From assembly GCA_945861235.1 (NCBI GenBank), contig CAMATV010000230.1, positions 1 through 5,672 of the forward strand: 5,672 nucleotides of DNA, given 5' to 3'. The translations under genes were made by a program, and so were the position numbers. The first letter of the stretch is position 1. Every line of letters begins with the position of its first letter. The notes beneath the pieces are model-generated. The model saw only the letters and a program-made list of their open reading frames with translations, made no database searches and had not been told where the DNA came from. Shown piece after piece: positions 1 to 5,672 of the stretch. This stretch comes from Opitutus sp. GAS368. GTDB taxonomy: Bacteria; Verrucomicrobiota; Verrucomicrobiia; Opitutales; Opitutaceae.

Positions 1-1897
1 CGCTCCGGCTCCCGTGGCTGCGCCGAAGTTGCCGCCCATGCCCGGTTCCTCGCCGGTCCATCTGGCTCCTCCCGCTCTGGCCGCCGCGCCGGTGATCACG
101 ATGCAGGGTGACATCAAGGTCCTTCATCTGAAGCCGCCGATCGTGGTCCGTGACTTCGCCGCGGCCCTGAGCTTGAAGCCGTTTAAGCTCATCTCCGAAC
201 TGAACCAGCTCGTGGGTTTTGCGGCGATGAACTCGACGATTGATGAGGCCGTGGCGCAGAAAGTCGCCGGAAAATATGGCTTTCTCCTCGAGATCAAGCA
301 CCGGGCGGATCCCGCCGTGCAGCAACAGCAGGCCAAGGACAAGAAAGAGAAGAAGCCCGATGAGGATGAATCCAAGTTTCTGGTGCCGCGTCCTCCCGTC
401 GTCTGTATCCTAGGGCACGTCGACCATGGGAAAACGTCCCTGCTCGACGCCATCCGCAAAGCCAACGTGGCCGGCGGTGAAGCGGGCGGCATCACGCAGC
501 ATATCGGCGCCTACCAAATCGAGTTTAACAATCGGAAGGTTACTTTCCTCGACACTCCGGGTCACGCGGCGTTTTCGAAAATGCGCGCCCGTGGAGCCAA
601 TGTCACCGATATCGCCGTGCTCGTGGTCGCGGCCGATGACGGCTTCATGCCGCAGACGGACGAGGCGCTGAAACACGCGCAAAACGCCAAGGTGACGCTC
701 TTGGTGGCCATCAACAAGATGGACGTGAAGGGCGCCAACATCGAGCAGGTCAAGACGCAGATGCAGCAGCGCAACATTGCTCCCGAAGACTGGGGTGGGG
801 AAACGGTAACCGTGCCGGTCTCAGCGATCAAGGGCACCGGAATCAACGATCTCCTCGAGATGATCTTGCTCCAGGCAGACGTGCTCGAGCTCAAGGCCAA
901 CCCGAAGGCCGAAGCCAGCGGTATCGTGGTCGAGTCCGAAATCGATTTTGGCCGTGGGCCGCTCGCCACGGTGATCGTTCAGCGCGGCACCCTCCGCGTC
1001 GGCGACGCCATCGTCTGCGGGCAGCATTACGCCAAGGTCCGAGCCATGTTTGATGACAAAGGCGCGAACGTAAAAGAAGCCTCCCCGGGCACGCCGGTGC
1101 GTGTGATCGGTTGGAGTGGCACGCCTGACAGCGGAGCCGCGTTCAAGGCCGTGAAAAATTCCCGGGAGGCGGAAAAAATCGCGGAAGTGGAGGAGATGCG
1201 TCTCAAGAAAGTGGTGACTACGGCCGACGCTGCACCGAAGGAGCTCTCCGTCGAAGATCTGTTCAAGAACATCGCCGCCACGCAGGCCAAGGTGCTCAAG
1301 GTGATCGTGAAAACCGACGTTTTTGGCTCCGGTGAAGCCGTGCGCTCCGTGCTGGAGGGGATTAAGAGTGCCAAGGTATCGCTCGAAATCGTCGGGATCG
1401 ACGTCGGGATCGTAACCAAGAACGACGTCTTAATGGCCGGTGCCGCGGGCTCGGTGATCGTTGGATTCCACACCAAACTTGAAAATGGCGTGACGTCTTT
1501 GGCGAAGCACCACGGCGTGCGGGTCGAGACCTACGAGATTATTTACGAGATGGGCGATAAGGTCCGGGAGATGATGGCCGACCTGCTCGACCCCGATCTC
1601 AAGGAAACGAAGACCGGCGCGGCGGAAGTTCGCCAGGTGTTTCCGCTCGCCAAGGGGTTTGTGGCGGGCTGCCTCGTCACCGAGGGCAAAATCAACCGCA
1701 ACGCGTCCGCGCGTCTGCGTCGCGGTCGCGAAATCATCCACGAGGGCAAGGTGAGTACCCTCAAACGCTTCAAGGACGACGCCAACGAAGTTCGCGCCGG
1801 CCTCGAGTGCGGAATCAAGCTCGACGACTTCAACAGCTACCAACCGGGCGATATGGTCGAGTGTTACGAGGTGCAAAAGGTTCGGGCCTCGCTGTAA
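1..1897 (+). CDS. infB: Translation initiation factor IF-2, C-terminal 631 residues (5' end outside window)
   Basis: IF-2 is the GTPase that brings initiator fMet-tRNA to the 30S subunit and promotes 50S joining. The reading frame is open from base 2 and begins in an Ala/Pro-rich stretch typical of the linker before the conserved core, so the true start lies upstream. In order I see an IF2_N module (about 95-300), a charged Gln/Lys/Glu linker (about 310-380), and the GTPase domain with G1 GHVDHGKT (413-436), GGITQHIG as switch I (485-508), DTPGHAAF with the catalytic His (551-574), NKMD (713-724) and SAIKG (821-835). Beta-barrel domain II (about 920-1145), domain III with VKTDVFGSGEA and the GIVTKNDV segment (about 1244-1475), and C-terminal domain IV ending in RFKDDANEVRAGLECGI and QPGDMVECYEV (about 1610-1894) follow. 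All catalytic motifs are intact. It is the first gene of the block, and 83 bases separate it from rbfA. Identity is certain; only the N-terminus is unknown. Confidence 0.98.
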   Translation, partial: APAPVAAPKLPPMPGSSPVHLAPPALAAAPVITMQGDIKVLHLKPPIVVRDFAAALSLKPFKLISELNQLVGFAAMNSTIDEAVAQKVAGKYGFLLEIKHRADPAVQQQQAKDKKEKKPDEDESKFLVPRPPVVCILGHVDHGKTSLLDAIRKANVAGGEAGGITQHIGAYQIEFNNRKVTFLDTPGHAAFSKMRARGANVTDIAVLVVAADDGFMPQTDEALKHAQNAKVTLLVAINKMDVKGANIEQVKTQMQQRNIAPEDWGGETVTVPVSAIKGTGINDLLEMILLQADVLELKANPKAEASGIVVESEIDFGRGPLATVIVQRGTLRVGDAIVCGQHYAKVRAMFDDKGANVKEASPGTPVRVIGWSGTPDSGAAFKAVKNSREAEKIAEVEEMRLKKVVTTADAAPKELSVEDLFKNIAATQAKVLKVIVKTDVFGSGEAVRSVLEGIKSAKVSLEIVGIDVGIVTKNDVLMAGAAGSVIVGFHTKLENGVTSLAKHHGVRVETYEIIYEMGDKVREMMADLLDPDLKETKTGAAEVRQVFPLAKGFVAGCLVTEGKINRNASARLRRGREIIHEGKVSTLKRFKDDANEVRAGLECGIKLDDFNSYQPGDMVECYEVQKVRASL

Positions 1898-1980
1898 CCT
1901 CCCTTACCGGCGCCCGATTTTCGCTTGGCTTCATGGGCGGCCGAGCAATCGAAAATTGAGAGCTCGGCATCGAAATTTCC
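1898..1980 (+). promoter_or_regulatory. infB-rbfA intergenic leader with potential H-type pseudoknot
   Basis: This is the only sizeable gap between protein genes of the operon. Two stems are visible: CGATTTTCG (1915-1923) with CGAAAATTG (1950-1958), 9 bp including one G-U, and GCCGAGC (1940-1946) with GCTCGGC (1962-1968), 7 bp perfect. The 5' arm of the second stem lies in the loop of the first and its 3' arm lies outside, so together they would form an H-type pseudoknot with 16-, 3- and 3-base connectors. An ATCGAAA(A)TT motif is repeated at 1948-1957 and 1969-1978, the second copy running up to the rbfA start. There is no T-tract, so it is not a plain intrinsic terminator. A control or RNA-processing role is inference. 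Confidence 0.35.
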
Positions 1981-2364
1981 ATGTCCAACCGCACCATCCG
2001 CGTCAACGAGCTCGTACAAAAAGAGCTCAGTGACATTTTGCATAGACGCTACCAGAGCGAGGCGGTTGCGATCACGATTACCGACGTGAAAGTTTCCCCT
2101 GATTTGCACGATGCCCAGGTGTTCATTTCTGTGATCGGTGACGCTGAGATGGCGGAAAAGAAACTCCGCTGGCTACGCACCCGCGCGGTTGATATCCGCC
2201 AAGAACTCGCGCGCCGGATCGTGCTCAAGTTCTTGCCCAAGTTTGTCTACGTGCTCGATCAGTCGGTCCTCCGGGGCGAACGCACCCGGAAGTTAATTGA
2301 CGATCTCGGTCCCCTGGCACCGTCCGAGCCGGAGCCGAAACCGGAGGCCGACAAAACATCCTGA
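1981..2364 (+). CDS. rbfA: 30S ribosome-binding factor A
   Basis: RbfA is a small KH-fold protein that binds the immature 30S subunit near the 5' helix of 16S rRNA and is needed for late maturation, especially in the cold. The 127-residue product has the family's usual length and pattern: an N-terminal helix (RVNELVQKELSDIL, residues 7-20), the strand block ITITDVKVSPDLHDAQVFISV (31-51, shown in full it is one continuous core), the helix ELARRIVLKFLP (75-86), and the closing FVYVLDQSVLRGERTRKLID block (88-107). Residues 111-127 form a Pro/Glu/Lys-rich tail likely to be disordered. ATG at 1981 is the start that matches the family N-terminus, although no good Shine-Dalgarno sequence precedes it; a GAGAG lies about 18 bases upstream, too far to be convincing. 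The stop at 2362-2364 is followed after one base by the next gene's start. Confidence 0.96.
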   Translation: MSNRTIRVNELVQKELSDILHRRYQSEAVAITITDVKVSPDLHDAQVFISVIGDAEMAEKKLRWLRTRAVDIRQELARRIVLKFLPKFVYVLDQSVLRGERTRKLIDDLGPLAPSEPEPKPEADKTS

Positions 2365-2365
2365 C

Positions 2366-3379
2366 GTGGAGACGTTCTACCCAACGCTCTCGGGTGAATT
2401 TGCCCGGCTACTGGCCTCGCTCGCGGGTCGGCGCATTGCGATTGTGGGTCATGCCCGGCCGGATGGTGATTGCATCGGCTCGCAGGTGGCGTTGGCCCGG
2501 GTACTCGCGGCCTTGGGCTTCGACGTCGTGTGCGTCAACGCCGACCCCGTCCCCCGCCGCCTGCAATTTCTCGCTGCGGGGATGACGTTTCTCCGCACGG
2601 ACGACGTCGTCGCGTTGCCCGATGATCGAGTGGCTATTTTCGTCGATTGCGCGGACCACGCCAGAGGCGGGGAACGTTTGCAGCTCCGGTATCCCGCGCC
2701 GGTGGCGGTCGTGGACCATCATATTTCCAACGTCGGCTATGGCATGACCAATCTCATCGACCGTGCCTCGGCCGCCACCTGTGAGATTCTGGCGGGTGTT
2801 TTTTTTGACAACGATCTGCCGGTGGACGCCCCAACCGCGCAAGCACTCTACGTGGGAATTCTCACTGACACGGGGCAGTTTCGTTTCAACTCCACGTCGC
2901 GCCGTTGCTTCGTGCTCGCTGGCGAACTCGTCTCCCGCGGGGCGCAAGCGAGCGAGGCTGGCTATCAACTTTACGAGCGGGAAACCGCGGGCAAGATTCG
3001 TCTGCTCCAGCACTTTCTCGCTTCTCTGCGACTCGAGTGCGCTGGGCGCGTTTGCGTGGGTAAACTGTCGGCGGGAATCTTTGAGCAAACCGGTACCAGT
3101 GCCGAGGATACCGAGGGGCTCGTCGACTACGCCCGCAGTATCGATGGCGTGGATATCGGAGCGCTCATCGAAGAGAAATCCGACGGTACCGTGAAGGCGA
3201 GCCTGCGGGCGAAGGAGCCGGTCTTCCGGGTCGACTTGGTGGCGGCGAAGTTCAATGGTGGCGGTCACGCGTGTGCCGCCGGTCTCAATCTCAAGTTCGG
3301 CGCCGGGGACTTCCCCGAGCGCTTGGTCGCGGCGCTGGCCGCACAAATCATCATCGTCGACGCCATTCGGAAATCCTGA
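2366..3379 (+). CDS. nrnA: DHH/DHHA1 phosphoesterase, bifunctional oligoribonuclease/pAp phosphatase (NrnA family)
   Basis: NrnA-family enzymes are cytosolic, metal-dependent phosphoesterases that degrade 2-5 nt RNAs to mononucleotides and convert pAp to AMP. With a GTG start at 2366 the product is 337 residues, normal for the family. The DHH-domain metal motifs are all present: HARPDGD (residues 29-35), FVDCAD with Asp94, VVDHH (Asp117-His119) and ILTDTGQF with Asp168. The C-terminal DHHA1 substrate domain carries GGGHACAAG with GGGH at 298-301. The frame is also open to a TTG at 2297, but that start would overlap rbfA by 68 bases and add a basic tail foreign to the family, so GTG 2366 is preferred. 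No Shine-Dalgarno sequence is well placed (GGAGG at 2343-2347 is 18 bases away), so coupling to rbfA termination is likely. A T8 run at 2799-2806 is unusual (see findings). Related DHH enzymes include RecJ and cyclic-dinucleotide phosphodiesterases; the length and lack of GGDEF, PAS or membrane segments favour NrnA. The exact substrate is inferred. Confidence 0.9.
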   Translation: METFYPTLSGEFARLLASLAGRRIAIVGHARPDGDCIGSQVALARVLAALGFDVVCVNADPVPRRLQFLAAGMTFLRTDDVVALPDDRVAIFVDCADHARGGERLQLRYPAPVAVVDHHISNVGYGMTNLIDRASAATCEILAGVFFDNDLPVDAPTAQALYVGILTDTGQFRFNSTSRRCFVLAGELVSRGAQASEAGYQLYERETAGKIRLLQHFLASLRLECAGRVCVGKLSAGIFEQTGTSAEDTEGLVDYARSIDGVDIGALIEEKSDGTVKASLRAKEPVFRVDLVAAKFNGGGHACAAGLNLKFGAGDFPERLVAALAAQIIIVDAIRKS

Positions 3380-3382
3380 CCC

Positions 3383-4108
3383 ATGTTATTTCAAGCACGA
3401 GAAATGGAGGGGATCCTCCTCGTCGACAAACCCCGGGACCATACGTCGCACGACGTCGTCGCCCGCCTGCGCGGCAAGCTTAAGATGAAGCGAATCGGTC
3501 ATGCCGGCACGCTGGATCCGATGGCGACCGGACTGCTCGTAATTTTAGTTGGTAAGGCGACCAAGGTTTCCCAATACCTCGTCAGTCTCGACAAGGAATA
3601 CGAAGGCACGATCGAGTTGGGCAAAGTGACCGATACGCAAGATGCGGAGGGCGAAGTGATGGCAACGAAGCCGGTGCCGGTGCTGACGGAAGATGACGTG
3701 CAGGCCACGATCAAATCGTTCTTGGGCGACCAATACCAGCTGCCGCCGATGTATTCCGCGATTAAGATAGCCGGGCAACCGCTCTACAAGGCTGCGCGCA
3801 AAGGCGAAGAGGTCGCGCGCGAACCACGCTTCATCCGGGTGATGAGCTGGGACCTGCTGCGCTTCGCGTCGCCGCAAATTGATTTCCGGCTGCGCTGCAC
3901 GAAGGGCACCTACGTGCGCACCTTGGCGCACGATCTTGGAGCAAAAATCGGGTGTGGGGCCCATCTGGCGGCCTTGCGCCGCACGGCGACGGACAAGTTT
4001 ACGGTTTCGCAGGCACTGACGCTCGATCAGATTCAGGCGATGACTCTGCCCGAGATCGAGCAGCGGCTGATTCCGGCCCGCGAAGCAGTGCCGAGTTTTG
4101 TGCGGTGA
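3383..4108 (+). CDS. truB: tRNA pseudouridine(55) synthase TruB
   Basis: TruB isomerises U55 in the T-loop of elongator tRNAs to pseudouridine and also acts as a tRNA folding chaperone. Visible motifs are GILLVDKP at the N-terminus, GHAGTLDPMATG with the catalytic Asp45 (codon 3515-3517), LPPMYSAIKIAG (residues 120-131), and KGTYVRTLAHDLG (174-186). The product is 241 residues, against about 310 in E. coli, and ends soon after the catalytic domain, so the C-terminal PUA-like domain is absent; short TruBs of this kind are known in other phyla. ATG 3383 is three bases after the nrnA stop. ATG 3404 gives the more typical N-terminus MEGILLVDKP and is a real alternative; neither has a good Shine-Dalgarno sequence. 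The stop overlaps the ribF GTG start. Function is certain, start uncertain. Confidence 0.97.
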   Translation: MLFQAREMEGILLVDKPRDHTSHDVVARLRGKLKMKRIGHAGTLDPMATGLLVILVGKATKVSQYLVSLDKEYEGTIELGKVTDTQDAEGEVMATKPVPVLTEDDVQATIKSFLGDQYQLPPMYSAIKIAGQPLYKAARKGEEVAREPRFIRVMSWDLLRFASPQIDFRLRCTKGTYVRTLAHDLGAKIGCGAHLAALRRTATDKFTVSQALTLDQIQAMTLPEIEQRLIPAREAVPSFVR

Positions 4109-5052
4109 GCCTGCCGGCCCAGTTTTCCAGTTTGGAAGCCGCGGGTGCGCTGCCCGCCCGCCCGCTCCATTTGGCGATCGGGATGTTTGACGGAGCTCAT
4201 TTGGGTCATCGCGCGGTGATTGCGGCTGCGGTGCAGGCGGCGCGCCAGAGTGGTGGCGCCGCCGCCGTGCTGACTTTTTGGCCGCATCCAAGCGCGCTCT
4301 TTCGTCCGGAAAATCCGACGCGCATGATTCAGGATGGAGCGATGAAGGCGCGCGTGTTACTCACGCTCGGAGTCGACGCGGTGATTACCGAGTCGTTCAC
4401 GCCGGCGGTGGCCGGGGTCGCGGCGGAGGATTTTTTGCCGTGGCTGCAACAACGGCTGCCGTATCTGGCGAGCGTGTACGTGGGCGAAAATTTTCGCTTT
4501 GGTCGCGGGCGCATGGGCGATGTTGCCCTGCTGGCCCAGAGTGGTCGCCAGCACGGCCTGAGAGTCGTGAGCGCACCGCGGGTGACTTTGCAGGGGGCTA
4601 TGATCAGCAGCACCCGGATTCGCGGATTGCTCGAGGCGGGAGAAATCGCGCAAGCGAACGCACTGTTCGGCTACACCTACTTTGCGGAAGGCATGATCGT
4701 GCCCGGCAAGCGACTCGGCCGGACCTTGGGATTTCCCACGCTGAACATCGATTGGTCGCCCGACTTGAAACCCCGTTTCGGCGTTTATGCGGTGCGGGTC
4801 GCTGGTGTGAAATCGGCCGTGGGGCTTCCGGCGGTGGCGAACTACGGACTGCGGCCGACCGTTGAGCAATCGACGGAGCCCCGGCTGGAGGTCCACGTGC
4901 TGGGGCCGTGTCCGTTTGCGGAAGGCGACGTGATCAGGGTCGATTGGCTGCGTTTTGTCCGTCCGGAGATGACGTTTTCCGGTCTGGAGGAACTGCGCGG
5001 GCAGATCGAAAAGGACCGAGAGTGCGTAAATGCGGATTTTTCCTTGCACTGA
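4105..5052 (+). CDS. ribF: Bifunctional riboflavin kinase/FAD synthetase
   Basis: RibF phosphorylates riboflavin to FMN and adenylylates FMN to FAD. The 315-residue product has the usual length and two-domain order. The N-terminal nucleotidyltransferase (FAD synthetase) domain shows GMFDGAHLGH (residues 26-35, with HLGH at 32-35), VGENFRFGRGRMGD, and ISSTRIR (167-173). The C-terminal flavokinase domain shows GKRLGRTLGFPTLN (201-214, with PTLN at 211-214), FGVYAVRV, NYGLRPTVE, and LEVHVL with probable catalytic Glu262, followed by RFVRPEMTFSGLEELRGQIEKD. The frame stays open upstream into truB, but the GTG at 4105 places the family motif at the expected distance and forms a GTGA overlap with the truB stop, which suggests termination-reinitiation coupling. 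All key residues look intact. Linkage to truB, rbfA and infB is common across bacteria. No intrinsic terminator follows, and tRNA-Val begins 38 bases downstream. Confidence 0.97.
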   Translation: MSLPAQFSSLEAAGALPARPLHLAIGMFDGAHLGHRAVIAAAVQAARQSGGAAAVLTFWPHPSALFRPENPTRMIQDGAMKARVLLTLGVDAVITESFTPAVAGVAAEDFLPWLQQRLPYLASVYVGENFRFGRGRMGDVALLAQSGRQHGLRVVSAPRVTLQGAMISSTRIRGLLEAGEIAQANALFGYTYFAEGMIVPGKRLGRTLGFPTLNIDWSPDLKPRFGVYAVRVAGVKSAVGLPAVANYGLRPTVEQSTEPRLEVHVLGPCPFAEGDVIRVDWLRFVRPEMTFSGLEELRGQIEKDRECVNADFSLH

Positions 5053-5090
5053 ACGGCTGCGCTGGCGTTACTCCCCAACCTCAGATTTTC

Positions 5091-5167
5091 GGACTTTTAG
5101 CTCAGTTGGTTAGAGCGTTTCGTTGACATCGAAAAGGTCACTGGTTCGAGTCCAGTAAGGTCCACCA
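5091..5167 (+). tRNA. tRNA-Val, anticodon GAC, CCA encoded
   Basis: A full cloverleaf folds by hand. The 7-bp acceptor stem pairs 5091-5097 with 5157-5163 (one G-U pair). The D stem is GCTC/GAGC (5100-5103 with 5113-5116) and carries AGTTGGTTA in its loop. The anticodon stem is TTTCG/CGAAA (5118-5122 with 5130-5134) around the loop TTGACAT, giving anticodon GAC at 5125-5127. A 5-base variable loop is followed by the T stem ACTGG/CCAGT (5140-5144 with 5152-5156) around TTCGAGT. Discriminator A is at 5164 and CCA at 5165-5167. GAC reads the Val codon GUC. U55, the TruB target, is base 5146. No convincing promoter lies in the 38 bases after ribF, so it may be read from the operon and processed, or start inside ribF. 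Confidence 0.97.
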
Positions 5168-5243
5168 TCTGAGTGAGTTGCTGATATCCAGAGTGAAGTA
5201 AATAATCTGGTGAAGCAAAATCAGGAAAATGCCAACGAAACGG

Positions 5244-5288
5244 CCAACGCGTCCACCAGTGTGGCTGGATGTTTACTCACGCGTTTGG
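5244..5288. repeat. Imperfect inverted repeat around ACGCGT
   Basis: CCAACGCGT at 5244-5252 is the reverse complement of ACGCGTTTGG at 5279-5288 apart from one extra T. The 26-base interval contains smaller nested pairings (CCAC 5253-5256 with GTGG 5261-5264, or CCAG 5256-5259 with CTGG 5265-5268). GCCAACG also occurs as a direct repeat at 5231-5237 and 5243-5249. It could be a protein-binding site or an RNA stem; nothing shows which. Confidence 0.4.
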
Positions 5289-5292
5289 ATGA

Positions 5293-5343
5293 AATTGGGT
5301 CGAAACGCCAATTCTGCGATGACATGATTCGGCTAGGAATTGG
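5293..5343. repeat. Three-part inverted repeat with mutually exclusive pairings
   Basis: AATTGG at 5293-5298 can pair with CCAATT at 5308-5313 (9-base loop). Alternatively CCAATTC at 5308-5314 can pair with GAATTGG at 5337-5343, extendable by one T-G pair. The middle segment cannot pair with both. In addition GCGTTT (5281-5286) can pair with AAACGC (5303-5308), which competes with the longer stem at 5244-5288. The complementarity is directly visible; any switching function is inference. Confidence 0.4.
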
Positions 5344-5357
5344 GTATGGTTCGCTCT

Positions 5358-5381
5358 GTGGATTCTCGCGTGGATTCTCGC
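5358..5381. repeat. 12-bp perfect tandem duplication
   Basis: GTGGATTCTCGC occurs twice head to tail (5358-5369 and 5370-5381), followed by GT, the first two bases of a third copy. It is either a replication-slippage duplication or a tandem protein-binding site. No other copies were found in the window. Confidence 0.8.
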
Positions 5382-5672
5382 GTAATCATGCCCCCGACTT
5401 GAAGCCCCTGTGGGTGGCCGCGGAAACCCTGCCCAAGGGCAAGGACGCAGCCTGCTGGCGATGTTGCCGCAGTCTGCACCTCAGTCATCGCCCCGCAATG
5501 GAGGCACCCTTTGCCCTCTCGACCTTTCCGCCAGTCCCTCGGTGCAACGTTTCTCCATAATGGCGCTCCCCGCAGCGGACGTCGGCCGGAAGGATTGTTC
5601 GAGCGGCTTGCGATTATCCCCGTGCGCTTCGGCAAGCGTGCGTGAGGCGAAAAAATCTTCGCGGTCCGCGGT

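Larger units (their letters stand above)
5168..5672. other. Non-genic stretch after tRNA-Val with short repeats; no supported gene
   Basis: I see no protein gene I can defend in these 505 bases. Open frames exist (for example a GTG at 5210 running to about 5560 on +, and a TTG at 5635 running back to 5333 on -), but both give low-complexity Pro/Arg/Cys/Ser-rich products without recognisable domains or a ribosome binding site. Composition changes at the tRNA: by hand count about 38% GC over 5168-5220 and about 48% over 5168-5400, against about 70% in a sample line of ribF (4801-4860). The second half is GC-rich again. Several inverted repeats cluster in 5244-5343 and a 12-bp tandem duplication sits at 5358-5381. 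No intrinsic terminator was seen for the tRNA. Confidence 0.6.

Noticed and set aside
2297..2365. Upstream TTG extension of nrnA
   Set aside because: It would overlap rbfA by 68 bases and add a basic N-terminus not expected in the family; GTG 2366 gives the normal length and close coupling.
2408..3346. Long antisense open frame (312 codons) opposite nrnA
   Set aside because: nrnA on + has every family motif. The antisense product has no recognisable domain and is the shadow expected in GC-rich coding DNA.
3545..4291. Long antisense open frame (248 codons) opposite truB and the start of ribF
   Set aside because: It spans two well-supported + genes, has no motif or start signal, and its product is basic low-complexity sequence.
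5044..5073. Possible tRNA promoter, TTGCAC (5044-5049) with TTACTC (5068-5073)
   Set aside because: The -35-like box is fair, but no -10 candidate at 17 or 18 bases matches TATAAT at more than half its positions.
5188..5210. Hairpin CCAGA/TCTGG after the tRNA as a terminator
   Set aside because: Only a 5-bp stem with a 13-base loop and no following T-tract.
5210..5560. GTG-started open frame of 116 codons after the tRNA
   Set aside because: No ribosome binding site or family resemblance. It runs through the tandem repeat and inverted repeats, and its second half has a non-protein-like composition rich in Pro, Cys, Arg and Ser.
5333..5635. TTG-started antisense open frame of 100 codons at the window end
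   Set aside because: Low-complexity product, no domain, and a rare start codon without a Shine-Dalgarno sequence.
5647..5662. Hairpin GCGAA/TTCGC near the window end
   Set aside because: A 5-bp stem with no T-tract and no associated gene; too short to mean anything on its own.

Overview
The window is a stretch of a GC-rich bacterial chromosome carrying the distal part of a nusA/infB-type translation operon. All protein genes lie on the + strand, in this order: the 3' part of infB (translation initiation factor IF-2), rbfA (ribosome-binding factor A), a DHH/DHHA1 phosphoesterase of the NrnA nanoRNase/pAp phosphatase family, truB (tRNA pseudouridine-55 synthase) and ribF (riboflavin kinase/FAD synthetase). 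A tRNA-Val(GAC) gene with an encoded CCA end follows 38 bases after ribF. The last 505 bases hold no gene I can support.

The protein sequences, the GC-rich coding regions, the near absence of Shine-Dalgarno sequences and the short TruB would fit the Verrucomicrobiota (Opitutae-like). This is an impression from protein character, not a search result, and I hold it at moderate to low confidence.

Layout: infB (1-1897, 5' end outside the window); an 83-base gap (1898-1980) that can form an H-type pseudoknot; rbfA (1981-2364); nrnA (GTG start at 2366, one base after the rbfA stop); truB (3383-4108, three bases after the nrnA stop); ribF (GTG start at 4105, overlapping the truB stop as GTGA); tRNA-Val (5091-5167); then 5168-5672. 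This last stretch begins AT-rich (about 38% GC over the first 53 bases by hand count) and contains short inverted and direct repeats, including a set of mutually exclusive pairings and a 12-bp tandem duplication.

From rbfA to ribF the genes are packed so tightly that they almost certainly share a transcript and are translationally coupled. IF-2 assembles the initiation complex, RbfA matures the 30S subunit, NrnA clears 2-5 nt RNA fragments and pAp, TruB modifies U55 of tRNAs (including the tRNA-Val encoded here), and RibF makes FMN and FAD. The core is a conventional housekeeping operon, and I see no clear new multi-gene system. The points worth a second look are the infB-rbfA leader structure, a T8 slippery tract in nrnA followed at once by a -1 frame stop, and the structured low-GC tract after the tRNA.
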